64,000 nucleotides of DNA from contig LRSR01004885.1 of the NCBI GenBank assembly GCA_001579985.1, positions 57,267 through 121,266 of the forward strand, in the 5' to 3' direction. Position 1 is the stretch's first letter. Each line of letters starts with the position of its first letter. This document shows positions 24,065 to 34,795 of the stretch, piece by piece. Under the pieces are notes generated by a model. That model ran no database searches. It saw nothing but the letters and a program-made list of their open reading frames with translations, and was not told the origin of the DNA. Origin of the DNA: Hypsibius dujardini. Taxonomy: Eukaryota > Tardigrada > Eutardigrada > Parachela > Hypsibiidae. The position numbers and the translations under genes are program-made.

Positions 24065-24777
24065 GGTTTAAAGCGACGTTTAGATTAGCAGAGGACGGCG
24101 GAAAGAAAGTTGGTTTATGAGGTCGCCGTTAAAGCAAACACAACCAAACAGCTCTCTCTCTCTACTCTACTATCGCACCAAAAAGGATGAAATGAACCGC
24201 AGTTTGGGCTAATCCCGAGAATAGCTCATCAACCTCCTCACACGCCGATAAAAGCTCACTCTCTGGTGTTAAGAAAGGGGAGTAAGGGAAAGACGAGTTT
24301 CGGTATAAAACGGGGAACTGGAGGATATTAAATGGGGAGCTGTTATATTTTTGACTGGAGGCGCGTGCATTTGTGAGACCCTCACACTGTATGCTGAGTA
24401 TAAAGGAGGCTCCCTATAAAAAAGCGTAAAATCGACAGACGTGGTGCGGGCATGTAGTGTATTCAACTCGGAGAGCGAGCCATAGCTCCTGCTCGTGTGT
24501 GCTATGTATTATTATTATTCTAATGGCCTTTTGCCGCATGCGTCTGTCGCGGGTTCCCTCTCCTCTCCCTCCTCTTCCTTCTTTTCTCCCCTTGGCTATC
24601 TTGTTTTTCACAATTGAGGCAAATTTTTCTAGAGGATATGAGGGAAGAGAGGGATCGTGCTCCCGTCGATTGGAAGAGGAAAGGGGCGACCAGACCGACG
24701 ATTGACTGCCTACACAGTGCAGTATATTTTGTCTGCACTCTGCATATATAGTGGTTTACCATCCTTGGTCAGGAGCA
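24065..24777. other. Upstream region of the KIAA0513-like gene
   Basis: Likely holds the promoter and 5' UTR of the minus-strand gene. A polypyrimidine tract (ctctccctcctcttccttc) lies near 24555-24600 and a gctctctctctct run near 24150. No coding exon seen. Confidence 0.4.
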
Positions 24778-25639
24778 GGGGCTCGTTTAGGCTTCTTGTA
24801 AGTCGGAACCAGAACCCCCCCCCCCTATGATACGACCAGGGGGTTGGGCAAAGCGGCAGAATGCATTTTTTTAATTGGAACCCCACAATCGGCCTATTGT
24901 TCCCGATTATTTTGAAATTTGTGGGGATGTGGAGGTCTGACTACCAGGGCTCCCTGAGATTTGAAAAATTGTCAACTACTTAAGCTATTCCATCAAATTT
25001 GGAATATTCTTGAAAGTTTTTATCCTTCTATTTACAGTTATTCATTATTATATTGGACCCCAACAAATTACAATTTAGATAGAAAAAAGAAGCGTTTTTG
25101 ACTATGTTTTGAAATCCCCCCCGGGGCTCCGGGGGCCTTGGGTTCAATGTTAAAACAATTTTATCTTGTGTTTTTGCTCACCCCATGGCCCTATCACCAG
25201 GGGTCCTGGTAGGGCTTAAGCTACCAATCCCCCTCCCCTTCCACTTTCGTTTTTTCGATGTTGACCGTTGTGCCCTAACTTGATAAGTTGCATTTTTTTT
25301 AAAATTCTTTTACGTTTCCCTCTCACAAAAATATTGAAACCCTAAGTGGTGGACTCTGCTTGCTCGAGTTGAGCGAAAAAAGGAAACGCACTTTTTTAGC
25401 TCACCCTTGAATTTTGGTCACAGCATTTACTTGATCGATGCCCAAACGTCGGAGTTTTATACCTGGAGATTGAGGACAGATGGGCTTTCCAAAATTATCA
25501 AATTTGATATAATTATGCAAAGGGATATTGGTGAGCACTCGTAAAACCAAATATAGCTAAAAAGGGGGAAGGGGAAGGGGAGGGGACTTGTAGTCTAAGC
25601 CTCCTGGTACCGACTTGTAAGGGCCCTAAGCGAGCCCCT
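24778..25639. mobile_element. Family C inverted-repeat element, copy 2
   Basis: Starts GGGGCTCGTTTAGGCTTC..GTAAGTCGGAAC and ends with GTACCGACTTGTAAGGGCCC-type sequence leading to GCGAGCCCC, the inverted counterpart. About 862 bp, interior without ORFs, with poly-C and poly-G stretches just inside the ends. Confidence 0.85.
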
Positions 25640-26058
25640 TATGGGGTGTAATAATTGCTTATACAGAACCAGGAGACGTGAGTGTACTGTGCATTGCATT
25701 GGGTTCGCTGAGTTGGTTCCGCTGCCTGTTTTAAGGCAGCCCTCGTTTCTGGATATGGATACGTAAAATTTTTGTATTCTTGGGTGTATGTAATGCGCCA
25801 TAAGAATGTCCCATGAAAAAGATGAGAGTCTGTGTGTTTTCGTAAGCAGTCACTGATTGGGGTGAGAAAATTGATTTTTCTACGAACCCTACGATGGTAC
25901 GATCATATGGCATTCCGCGTACCTGAATACAAGGAGCTCGCCGAATCATACCGGCGAGGTCTAAGCTGAACTTTCCTTTGCTTCCCTCGTTCTCTAGACC
26001 TCCGATCAGCATTCCAAACGCCAGTATCACGTTAGATATAATAAGATATGTATAATAC

Positions 26059-26633
26059 CACTATTGTCCCACCCTTGTCCCACCTTTTCACTATGGTCCC
26101 ACCCTTTTCGTTTTTCAATTTAAATAAAGTTGAATAATGGAAGGGATGACTGTTCTTGATTTATTACAGATAAAATCGAACACCACGAGACTACAAAAGG
26201 ATTGTTTTAGCGGTTACAAGATTATGGCAGAAAGTCAGTTTCACAATCAGCATTATGAAGCATAGCGGTTCTTGAGATCTTTCGCTGCCGACATCTTTGG
26301 TTGGTAAAGCTGCTCCGCTTCTTGGGAGCCTGTCTGTTCCGAGTCGGAAATACCTTCATTGTCATCTGAGCGGTCCCCGTCATCTGCGACGGAGCTGCCA
26401 CTCTCACTCATTTTGTCTCGATACTAAAGTCAGAGTACTAATAAACTACTATTGAAAATTGTTTGGCTCTTGCATATCAATCATTCCACCAATCAGTAAT
26501 ATATCTTATGAATAATTAAGTATCCTGGTAACGTCTTAAAGTCATTTTTTATTGTATTTCAATTAAAAAAATTAAAAGGGTGGGAAAAGGGTGGAACTAT
26601 AGTGAATGAGTGGGAAAGGGTGGGACTACAGTG
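26059..26633. mobile_element. 575-bp element with inverted CACTAT-GTCCCACCCTT termini
   Basis: The left end carries two copies of CACTATNGTCCCACCCTT (26059 and 26089). The right end carries the complement twice (about 26591-26605 and 26620-26633). The flanks are AT-rich and a target duplication is not clear. The interior holds the 52-codon ORF at 26253-26411. Confidence 0.7.
26253..26411 (-). CDS. 52-residue acidic ORF inside an inverted-repeat element
   Basis: ATG at 26411 to TAA at 26253. The product starts MSESGSSVADDGDRSDDNEG, is Asp/Glu/Ser-rich for 35 residues, then ends QLYQPKMSAAKDLKNRYAS. Codon use looks protein-like. No family recognised. Because it sits between the inverted termini of a small element, it is probably a relic of the transposase gene of a longer parent. 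It could also be a captured host micro-ORF. Confidence 0.4.
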   Translation of the reverse strand: MSESGSSVADDGDRSDDNEGISDSEQTGSQEAEQLYQPKMSAAKDLKNRYAS

Positions 26634-26947
26634 ATTTCCTAATATATAATATTTTAGATTACATAATAGATTACATAATAGATTAGATATTATATATAAT
26701 TGATTATAAAATATTAAAATAATAATATAATGATAAAATAATAAAATAACAATATAATATAATAACTAAATAATTAAATAGTAATAAATTAGATAAAATT
26801 GGTTTATAATCTCCATATTACTTGTTCATTAAACTGAATTGACTAAATTTCAGAAAATTAATATTGCGGGAAAAGTTAGTCTTGACAAGTAAAAAAAAGG
26901 GATTCGTTCTTTTTTCAGGCATTTGAATCATTAATCCCATGAATGCA

Positions 26948-27211
26948 TTAGTGAGAAAGACAACATTTACACAAGTAGGGAGAGTCACTATCATCATTAC
27001 TGCGCAGTTTCTCTACGAAATTTAGTGCAGTTGCAGTGAGCAAACTTGGCAAACTTTCAACAATCCCTTTCAGACCAAGCGACTGTACAATTTGGTAGGT
27101 GCATTTTTTTATCCAAAAAAACCGCATTAAGTACCGTACATGAAAATAATTCGTATGACTCGGACACTTGCGCTTCTCCCTGTTTGGCTGGCATTTGGTT
27201 TGAATTTCCAC
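26948..27211 (-). CDS. Possible two-exon gene fragment, unrecognised
   Basis: Reading from 27211, the frame can be spliced at CAT/GTACGG (27140) to an acceptor tgtacag before 27082. That continues SLGLKGIVESLPSLLTATAL and stops at 26948 after LCKCCLSH. The implied intron is only 57 bases, much shorter than others here. No motif is recognised. Treat as a weak candidate. Confidence 0.2.
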   Translation of the reverse strand: MEIQTKCQPNREKRKCPSHTNYFHVRYLMRFFWIKKCTYQIVQSLGLKGIVESLPSLLTATALNFVEKLRSNDDSDSPYLCKCCLSH

Positions 27212-27968
27212 TGATAGACGCGATAATTAATAATAATAAATCTCGAAGTGTCTCGAGAGTCAGCTCCGGTAACACTAAACACCAACGCTTGTAAGCTGGA
27301 CCAAAAATAATACTACTTACCCTACTAATATTACTTTAATACCAATCAATTTACGTAGGCATTCTGCTATGCAGTTCAGTAGAAAGGTAATTACAATCTG
27401 CAGTTGAGGGGCGTGGGGCCCAAGCCGCGTGGGGCCCAAGCCTAAATTTTGCACAAAACACAGGTAAATGCGCAAGGATTTGTCTGCCGAGGTCCAATTC
27501 AGAAGAAGGATCATATTTTACCTAAGGGCGAGGTCCTTCGGTCTCATTTCTCTCAATTCGTCTGCTCTACATTTTAAAAATAAGCAATAAACAAAAATAC
27601 TAGTATTAAAACAACGCAACCAATGCGGTATCCGCACTGCGCAATGCACACTTGTGTGCGCAGTGCATCTTCCGTCGTTATTCATTGTGTGCGCAATGCA
27701 CATGCACAGTTTTAATTTTCGCATGAAAGAAGTGAGACATCCACACGCTGCCACATGGTGGATGTTCATTCCAAATCCGCACTGGGTCGCGTGTTTACTC
27801 CTCCTGTTGATCGGGATGAATGTGGTGGAGGTGTTGCCAAGCATATCCCTGTCTCGTTATTATCATTAACTCCTTCCTCATTTCCCCCCATCATCGTCCG
27901 AGAAGGAAATTACCCATCCAGACATTGCCTTATTATTTCTCCCCCTCTCCTCCCACTCCGCCTCCTCC
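27212..27968. other. Upstream region of ARMT1
   Basis: No coding exon recognised. A palindrome-like cluster of GCGCAATGCACA/TGTGTGCGCAGTGC motifs lies at 27625-27705. The promoter of the gene at 27969 should lie in this stretch. Confidence 0.4.
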
Positions 27969-30900
27969 ATGGCTGGACTCATTAGTACGGTGGCTAAATC
28001 GCTTTCTCAACCGCTTTCAGCAGTCGACACATCGTGAGTCGCTTGGTTGCCCACAAACACACCTGGCCATATTGCAAGGCTAGCCGAGTTAGGCCATTTA
28101 ACTCGGTCTACGCATGACTACGCACCGTCTGAGCTAAATGGCTGAACTCGGACAGCGCTATAATATGACCATATATTGTGTATAATCCCTTTATCTTTAT
28201 TTTATTTGGATCTTTTCTCCATGCAGTTCCTACGCGTATGTGACAGTTCAACATCGTATGCCGATCATTTTGACGCAGATCGTGGACCACCTCAGCCGGC
28301 ACAAGTCGGAGGTGTACGATGCCAAGACCGATTCCGCTCTCGTCACCAGTCCGACTCGTTTGCATCCAGCCGGCGGTTTACAAGACGCTTGGAATTCCAA
28401 CCGCCATGTACTTCTTTCATGTTCTTGCTTTTTTATCGAAGAGTTCAATGTTCAAGTTTGCTACAAGCCAAATTTCGCGCGTTTTGGCTGTATGAATTTT
28501 TTTCGCGAGAATTTTGGAGAAACAGCAGTGGGGCGGTGTTTTGACTTGGCTGTGTGCTTGATTGCTCGATTTGATAGCTATGAAATCAAGCGTATTGTTG
28601 TTGATTGCTTGATTGATTGCTGCTCAGCCTTACAATATGCTCAATTATTAATTATATTACACATGTTTGTTTTTTTCGTTTGAAATCCTGTTCCATTATG
28701 TTTAATAGTTAACAAAATTTTAATATTTTTGACGCATTTAAATTTAATATTATGTTAATTCAGTATGTTTTATGCTGTTCAAGTTAATAAATGGAAAATA
28801 TTTTAGCGCATTTGCTGTAATAAAATACACCTTTTGAAGTGGCACACGAAGATAATAAATGTTCCGAAAAAATAGTTTTAATGAGCTTTGACGAGTCATT
28901 CTATATTACGTTTTTATTTACAGGAGTCTGAAGAAGAGTTGAAGGGAATACTGGGAGCGTTGGCCAAACTCCGTAATGAACTGCAGACCAATAAACCGCT
29001 GACCCGATTTGATGTGGGATTAGCGGAGAAAGATGATGCCTACATGGGAGATTTCGCCGAGTGGAATGCCGCACTGGACTCAGTGGTGGCGAGGAATTTG
29101 ATTAGTTTATCCGAACCGCCCAAGTGGTTTGAATGTTCCTGGCTATTCGTGGAAACATACATGTACCGGCGCATTATGGCGGCCATCCATGAAACGTGAG
29201 AATTTTATTTTATTTCATTTAACCAACATTGACCCAAAAGACAGGCAAACGTACAGTACATGCTGGCAGGCAAACAGATAGATAAACAAACCAACATACA
29301 GACAAAAAGACAAACAGAAAGACAGGCAGACAGATACAAATGTTGGGTGACAAGTGAGTTATCCAGTCTCTCCAATTTGGCTAGAATCGCTTAATCTCCG
29401 TTTCTTTGTGGTGTTTTCCAGTACCCATTTGAAACTTCTGGATCCCTTCAAATGGCAGAAGGCGGAGTCGCTGAAGGATTCCACGAAGAATGTTCACAAC
29501 ATGTTGGATTACCTGAAGAACACGCTCGAGGTCATAGTACAGGCGGAGGATAAGACTCCAGAAGAATTAAAGCGACATTTCGGCCAATTACTAAGGGTAC
29601 ATAACCGTGATGTAAATAGCATGAAAAGGGAGTTATTATTTTAATTATTGTTCATTCGAACTATTTTAGAGAGATAAACTGTTTGCTAGAAACATATATT
29701 GATTAATTCAGAATCGAGTAGACAGACAAAGCGCCCATAGGCAATGCTATATACAGTCAGTCCGCTTATCTATCTGTCTGTCTTTCGGTATTTCTGTCTG
29801 CCTATTAGTGTGCATATATATCTGTATGTATATTTTGTTTATTGTGTGCTCTCTCTCTCTCTGTTTGTTTGTCTGTCTGTCTGGCTGTTGGTCTGTCTGA
29901 CTACACGTGTTTCTGCGTCTGGCACTGCATATTTTGTCTGTCTGTTTACCAAACAGTCTAGTGTTTTACTTTTGCTTCTGTATTCTAGCTTTCGTTGTGG
30001 GGAAACAAAGGAGACCTCTCGCATAGTGCAGGCAAGGGAAAACCCGAACCGCCATCAGCTTGCCATCCGACGCCTGAGACATCCAATCCTCATGACGACC
30101 AACACGCTATGCGGGAAGTACTCTTGGTGGATGACAGCGAAGCCATCTGGCAGCATCTCCGAAAAGCCAGCTCAACTAAATGCTCCCTCACCGAGTCAAG
30201 CGGATATACCCGCGTCGACATCATCTGCGACAACTACGGCCTCGAACTCATCACGGATCTCATCCTGGGGGAGTTCCTTATTGTCTCGCGACTTGCCAGT
30301 CAGGTGTGCTACCACGTCAAGGCGATGCCGTGGTTCGTCTCAGACACCACCGTACCGGACTTGCTCCACATTCTGGACGTGATCAATGATCATGGGGGAA
30401 AGTTTGGCGATAAGTGGCGGGACTACCTCATGAGTGGCAAGTTTATCGCTACAACCGATGCGTTTTGGACCCTACCGTATGACTTTGACTGGATGAAGAA
30501 GAAGGCACCGGCGCTCTATGACTACTTCAAAGGGTCGGCCTTGATTATTTTCAAAGGGTACGATCCCGGCTGGCAGGCAATCAGACAAGGACGTTAACAG
30601 ATTTCAGGCAGGAAGTCAGGTCGGACGATCCGACTGACAGTCAGACAGGCAGACAGACACGATATAGGCAGGTAGACCGATCGATAGACCGACAGACAGG
30701 CAGCCGAGACTGACAGACAGAAAGATAATCGTAGAGAAATCCCAGACAGACATGAATACATACATGCTGGTATAAAGAAAGACAGATGGGCAGAAGTTAC
30801 CAGTATTTTCCATTGACTGATCTTTTTCGTGTCTGCTTCCAGGGATTTGAATTATCGGAAGCTGACTGGTGATTTAAAATGGCCTCATACAACACCGTTT

Positions 30901-31074
30901 AAGACTGCGCTGCGCTCATTCCATCCGGCGCCGTTGTGTACACTGCGGGGGTTGAAGGCGGAGGTGGTGGTCGGCTTGAGGGAAGGTCAGGCGGAGGATT
31001 TGACTCAACAGGATAAGGATTGGTTGACCTGTGGGGAGTTCGCTGTTATTCAGTTTTCCGACGGATCTTGCTAA
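27969..31074 (+). CDS. ARMT1: ARMT1-type damage-control phosphatase / protein-glutamate O-methyltransferase (DUF89)
   Basis: Six exons: 27969-28033, 28227-28407, 28924-29195, 29422-29596, 29989-30557, 30843-31074; all phases match; 497 residues. Landmarks in order: QHRMPIILTQIVDHLSRHKS, LAKLRNELQTNKPL, WLFVETYMYRRIMAAI, LSLWGNKGDLS, CDNYGLELITDLILGEFL (metal-site Asp-Asn), MPWFVSDTTVPD, FWTLPYDF, FKGDLNYRKLTGD, and FHPAPLCTLRGLKAEVVVGL near the end. These match human ARMT1 (441 residues) in order; the extra length is in the N-terminal spacer. DUF89 proteins are metal-dependent phosphatases of sugar phosphates, active on fructose-1-phosphate. Carboxyl methylation of PCNA has also been reported for the human protein. 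The metal-binding Asp/Asn residues appear intact, so activity is likely. Confidence 0.95.
29765..29960 (+). repeat. CTGT-type array in ARMT1 intron 4
   Basis: Tetranucleotide array (tatctgtctgtctttc ... tctgtctgtctggctg) directly upstream of exon 5. Its open frame extends into the exon and produces a spurious long ORF. Confidence 0.85.
30610..30790 (+). repeat. CAGA-type array in ARMT1 intron 5
   Basis: Degenerate gacagacaggcag units between exons 5 and 6. Confidence 0.85.
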
Positions 31075-31929
31075 TCTTGTTCTCGTTGACTCTGGTTTTT
31101 GAGAAGCTACTAGCTAGCTCTGTAGTACTAGTACACATTTTTAATAGTGACCGGTGATATGCCGGTTTTTATGATCGGTCAGAGCTTTTTGGGCCTGAAA
31201 ATCTTTCATAAAACTAACAAAGCTTCCACAATATCTTTCCGTTCTCGGTTCTCGGTTTATCTGGCGATGTTGGCATACGTTTAAAAGCAGTGAGACAGGA
31301 AGACAGAAAGAAAAAGAACAGGTAGGCAGACAAATTGTGAGGAAGTTATGTTGATGCTCAAACTCTTCTGTAGCTCCTTAAACAAGGGTGAAACTTTCCG
31401 ATTCCTTACTTACTTTCCTTTTCACCGTTGTTCTTTGAGTATGAGGTTATTTCGAAACGTTCTCTAAAAGAACCCTATATTCGAGAAATATTAATGGGTA
31501 GTAATATGAAAATAATAATAATAATAAATAAATAATCATTATTCTGAACTATGCCAGACACAGGCACACAGAGTCATCCGACCGTCCAACGCCTCACGTC
31601 AAACAATTAAGGATGAGAGAAAGAGAGTGAAGGAAAAATGCAGACAGCCAGACAGAGAGGACAGAAATTCCTGCAGACATGCGAGCATGCGTTCGTTCCT
31701 TTCGCTCTGTGGGCTGGAACAGTAAGAGTGAGTGAGTGAGTGAGTGAGGCATTTACCTTCGTACAACCAAACAGAAATACAAGCCTGATTTTTTCCCACT
31801 GTATTCACAAGCCTATTTTAAATGTCAATTAGCGTGGGTATTTCTTATGCCTAATTAACAATCATAAAAAAGGAGAACAACTTCATCAACAACAAACTTC
31901 CCTCAAGGTAAAGAAGATCGAACGAAAAG
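31075..31929. other. Intergenic region between ARMT1 and the GADD45-like gene
   Basis: 855 bases, with a gtgagtgagtgagtgagtga run at 31726-31746 and an (aat)n run near 31510. No gene seen. Contains the ARMT1 3' UTR and the downstream gene's promoter. Confidence 0.4.
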
Positions 31930-32903
31930 ATGAATGGCAAATCGAATATGTTTGTGCCTGAAACGGTTATTGGTAAAGATGTTGACCTACGACTGCGACC
32001 GGAGGATGGACTGATCGATTCCTTGTGTGAAGCTCTAATTAACAGCTTCAACGCTGCCATGAAATCTGGAAGACTTGCTCTGGGAATAAGTGAATCTCTC
32101 GATATACTTGATTAGTAAGATATCATAAGCCCTTAAACTCTCAAATGATAAAATAACCGTGAAATGTCACCATATGCACTTATGTGCTGCGTACTGTCTG
32201 TGACTGCATTTTCCCCATTGCTAATGCCCTTTTTGCCTGCAGTGAACCTAGCTCAATCGTTGTTTGTATCCTGCCGCACGTCAAGGAGCTCAATGATCCC
32301 CTCAAACATCTGCACCACCTGTTGATGGAAGCCTTCTGCAAAGAGCACTCCATTCGTCTCCTCAAAGTCGCCTCCTGTGAGGGATTCTGTGCCTTGCTTA
32401 AGCTGCTTCAGCAGATAGACCCTGCCAATCCCTACGCTGCCGCATCCCACGGGATTGCTTCCATCGATGCCAGTGATCTCCTTATTATAAAGGTATTTTT
32501 CTATGCACACATCGTACAAGTAATTATAATTTTGTCCTCGACAGACAGAAAGACAGACAAAACAGGCAGCCAGACAGACAGACAAACAGGCAGACAATTA
32601 GTTTTGCATTATGAGCCTTAATTAAACGTTAGGAAAATTTTTGTCGGGTTTTACACCGTGTAAATTAATTATGTGAGTCCATATTGAAATACATATTCAT
32701 AATTTATTGATTAATTTTTTTGCACCACATTTAACTACTGTCTTGGTATTTTACAGGCTGCTGAACCTAGATCCGCAGGGGCAGATGAAGATCTGATGTC
32801 ACAGTATGACGTCATCATGGTCAGACGACGTGATGCTGAAGGTGGATCCGCAGCGACACCTGTACTGCCAGCAGTCTTTCCCACCTACTTTGATGCCACT
32901 TGA
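31930..32903 (+). CDS. GADD45-like protein (L7Ae/L30e fold)
   Basis: Three exons: 31930-32114, 32243-32492, 32757-32903, in phase, 193 residues. The order of features follows GADD45 alpha/beta/gamma: an N-terminal helix (LCEALINSFNAAMKSGRLAL), GISESLDILDYEPSSIVVCI (compare the family's VGVYEAAKLLNVDPDNVVLC), an HLLMEAFCKEHSIRLLKV segment matching the family's IQAFCCENDINILRV, an acidic/Ala loop, then YDVIMVRR and a short tail ending FPTYFDAT. GADD45 proteins are stress-induced nuclear regulators that bind p21, PCNA, CDK1/cyclin B and MTK1/MEKK4. The acidic loop of vertebrate members is replaced by a Pro/Ala-rich segment. The family call is good; the paralog cannot be assigned. Confidence 0.85.
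32535..32600 (+). repeat. CAGA array in GADD45-like intron 2
   Basis: Short gacagacagaaagacagacaaa array just after exon 2. Confidence 0.85.
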
Positions 32904-33247
32904 AAGAGTGATCATTATACGCATAATCCTCGTCGTGAACTTTTAATTGTTCTTGTGTTCTCATGGAACATCCGAAATTTCAAGTGTGTCAAACTGTATT
33001 GAGGTTTGTTGTAATAGCTGATTCTTTCTGTGTTTTTTTCATATGATCACCCCAACCCAGAGGATATGCAGATAGTCTGCATATGAATTCATCCTTGTTA
33101 ACTACCACGATTTCATATATCATAACCGGTAAAATACTTCGTCCCTCTGTCATTTGAAGTGTTTTTAAAATAGCAGACAGGAAGGTAAAATCACTGCCAA
33201 TCAGACGTTTAAGAGACAAGTGGGATAAATAGACTGACAGACAGTGA
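32904..33247. other. 3' flank of the GADD45-like gene
   Basis: No gene seen between the stop and the family B element. Confidence 0.4.
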
Positions 33248-33541
33248 GGGTATTCAAAGTTCGTTTATTTTGCTATTTCAAACTCGCTAATCTCCCTGGT
33301 TTTGCACGCCCTTGCAAAGATGAAACGAGGACACGCCCTCCGACTTACCTGAGGCTGGGTCTCCTTCGCTAATCTCAACTGACATGGACCACTCACAAGA
33401 CAGATGCACACGATTAGCGAGCAGATAACCGAGAAAAGGAGCCTCTTGGCTGCTTTTCTCGCTTATCTTCAAAACCAGGGAGATTAGCGAGTTTGAAATA
33501 GTGAAATAAACGCTGCAAATAAGCGAACTTTGAATACCCTT
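33248..33541. mobile_element. Family B MITE, copy 2
   Basis: 294-bp inverted-repeat element closely matching 20411-20720, including gcgagtttgaa, ctaatctccctggttttgcac and the central gaggctg-gtctccttcgctaatctcaact. It ends GAATACCCTTA. Confidence 0.9.
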
Positions 33542-33861
33542 AATGTCATATATCCGGGAAGTGGCAGGAGGCCCACAAATTCCGATGGCCTTTGTACTCT
33601 TGATTTAAAAAATGGATTCAAATTCTAGCTGTTTTGAATAAGGAATTTCAGATTCTGTACATGTACATACATGTACATATGGAAATCTCCACATGCATCA
33701 TACTAGGGGTCCTCGTGACGTCAGTTTGCACCGACCGCTGAATCACGTGCTGACCATCCATCCGGAAGTTGGTATGCTAATTCCAGTTCCAGCGGCCAAC
33801 TCCAATGGAATAGAAAACAAGTGTGATTCCAATCACGTTTTCACGGGAACTAGGACGATTC

Positions 33862-34428
33862 TAGGGATGCCGATTACGCAGGCGGTTTGGTTCGGTTATT
33901 ACGCGGTTCAGATGCTTAACCGGTTAGCTTTTCCCGGTTGAATCTCTAAACCGACCCACGCGGTTCGGTTAAAGTTCCGAACCAACCCAGGCGGTTCAAA
34001 CCGGGTTGAACCGCGGTTAACCGGTTACGTAATTAAATCAGTGAGAAATACACCGTGAGCCGGCTACAGTCAATACGTGGAGCTCTCAATAGCGAGAATT
34101 CATTCAGTTTATTGAAGTAAAGCGCGCAATTGCTGCATATTAGTGCCTGAAAATGTTAAGGTAAACTAGGCGTGCCACCCTTGTGACTAATTGAGTCGAT
34201 TCCCTGTCCAGACTGAACTTGTTTCTATTTTTACCCGTGAATACGGTTCATAACGGTTCGTAACGGGTAAACGGTTCGGTTTGACGCGGTTACAAACGCT
34301 AACCGGTTACTTTAAGGCGGTTCGAACCCCTAACCGGTTTAAACGGTTCGGTTAAATTTAAAAACCGCGTCAGGCGGTTCGGTTCAAACCGCGGTTAAAC
34401 CGGTTAATCAGCGTAATCGGCATCCCTA
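33862..34428. mobile_element. hAT-like non-autonomous element with 8-bp target site duplication
   Basis: Termini TAGGGATGCCGATTACGC (33862-33879) and its perfect complement (34411-34428) are inverted repeats. GACGATTC flanks both sides (33854-33861 and 34429-34436), an exact 8-bp duplication typical of hAT insertions. The interior is packed with permutations of AACCGGTT, ACCGCGG and GGTTCGGTT on both strands and has no transposase ORF. Confidence 0.93.
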
Positions 34429-34436
34429 GACGATTC

Positions 34437-34795
34437 CACTAATATTGCAATTGCAACAACCAACCGAGCCTCAATCGTAAACTCCACTTTCACTATTGCA
34501 GGAGAAAAGTTGGAATTGGAATGAGATACAGCTGATTGTCAACAGCTGATCCATTCATTCATTAGGCCATCACGAAACCCCAGCGTGGTTCTTTCGTCCC
34601 TTCTTCTTCCCTACCTACCCAAAACGCGTGTTTCATCCATTTCCCCTCGCATTTCTGAGAGGCCGACTTCCATAAAATCTTGCAAGAAAGCGGGAGAAGT
34701 CAATCATTTTGGACGCTATTTTAAACTACATATTTTGAATTTGGATAGGAATTGGATAAACGTTGTCGTTGCACCACGCATTTGCGCATGCAAAA
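34437..34795. other. Upstream region of PCCA
   Basis: 359 bases with no recognised exon; presumably PCCA promoter and 5' UTR. Confidence 0.4.

Noticed and set aside
29744-30382. 212-codon plus-strand ORF
   Set aside because: It runs from an intronic CTGT array into ARMT1 exon 5 in the wrong frame; the ARMT1 frame matches the family.
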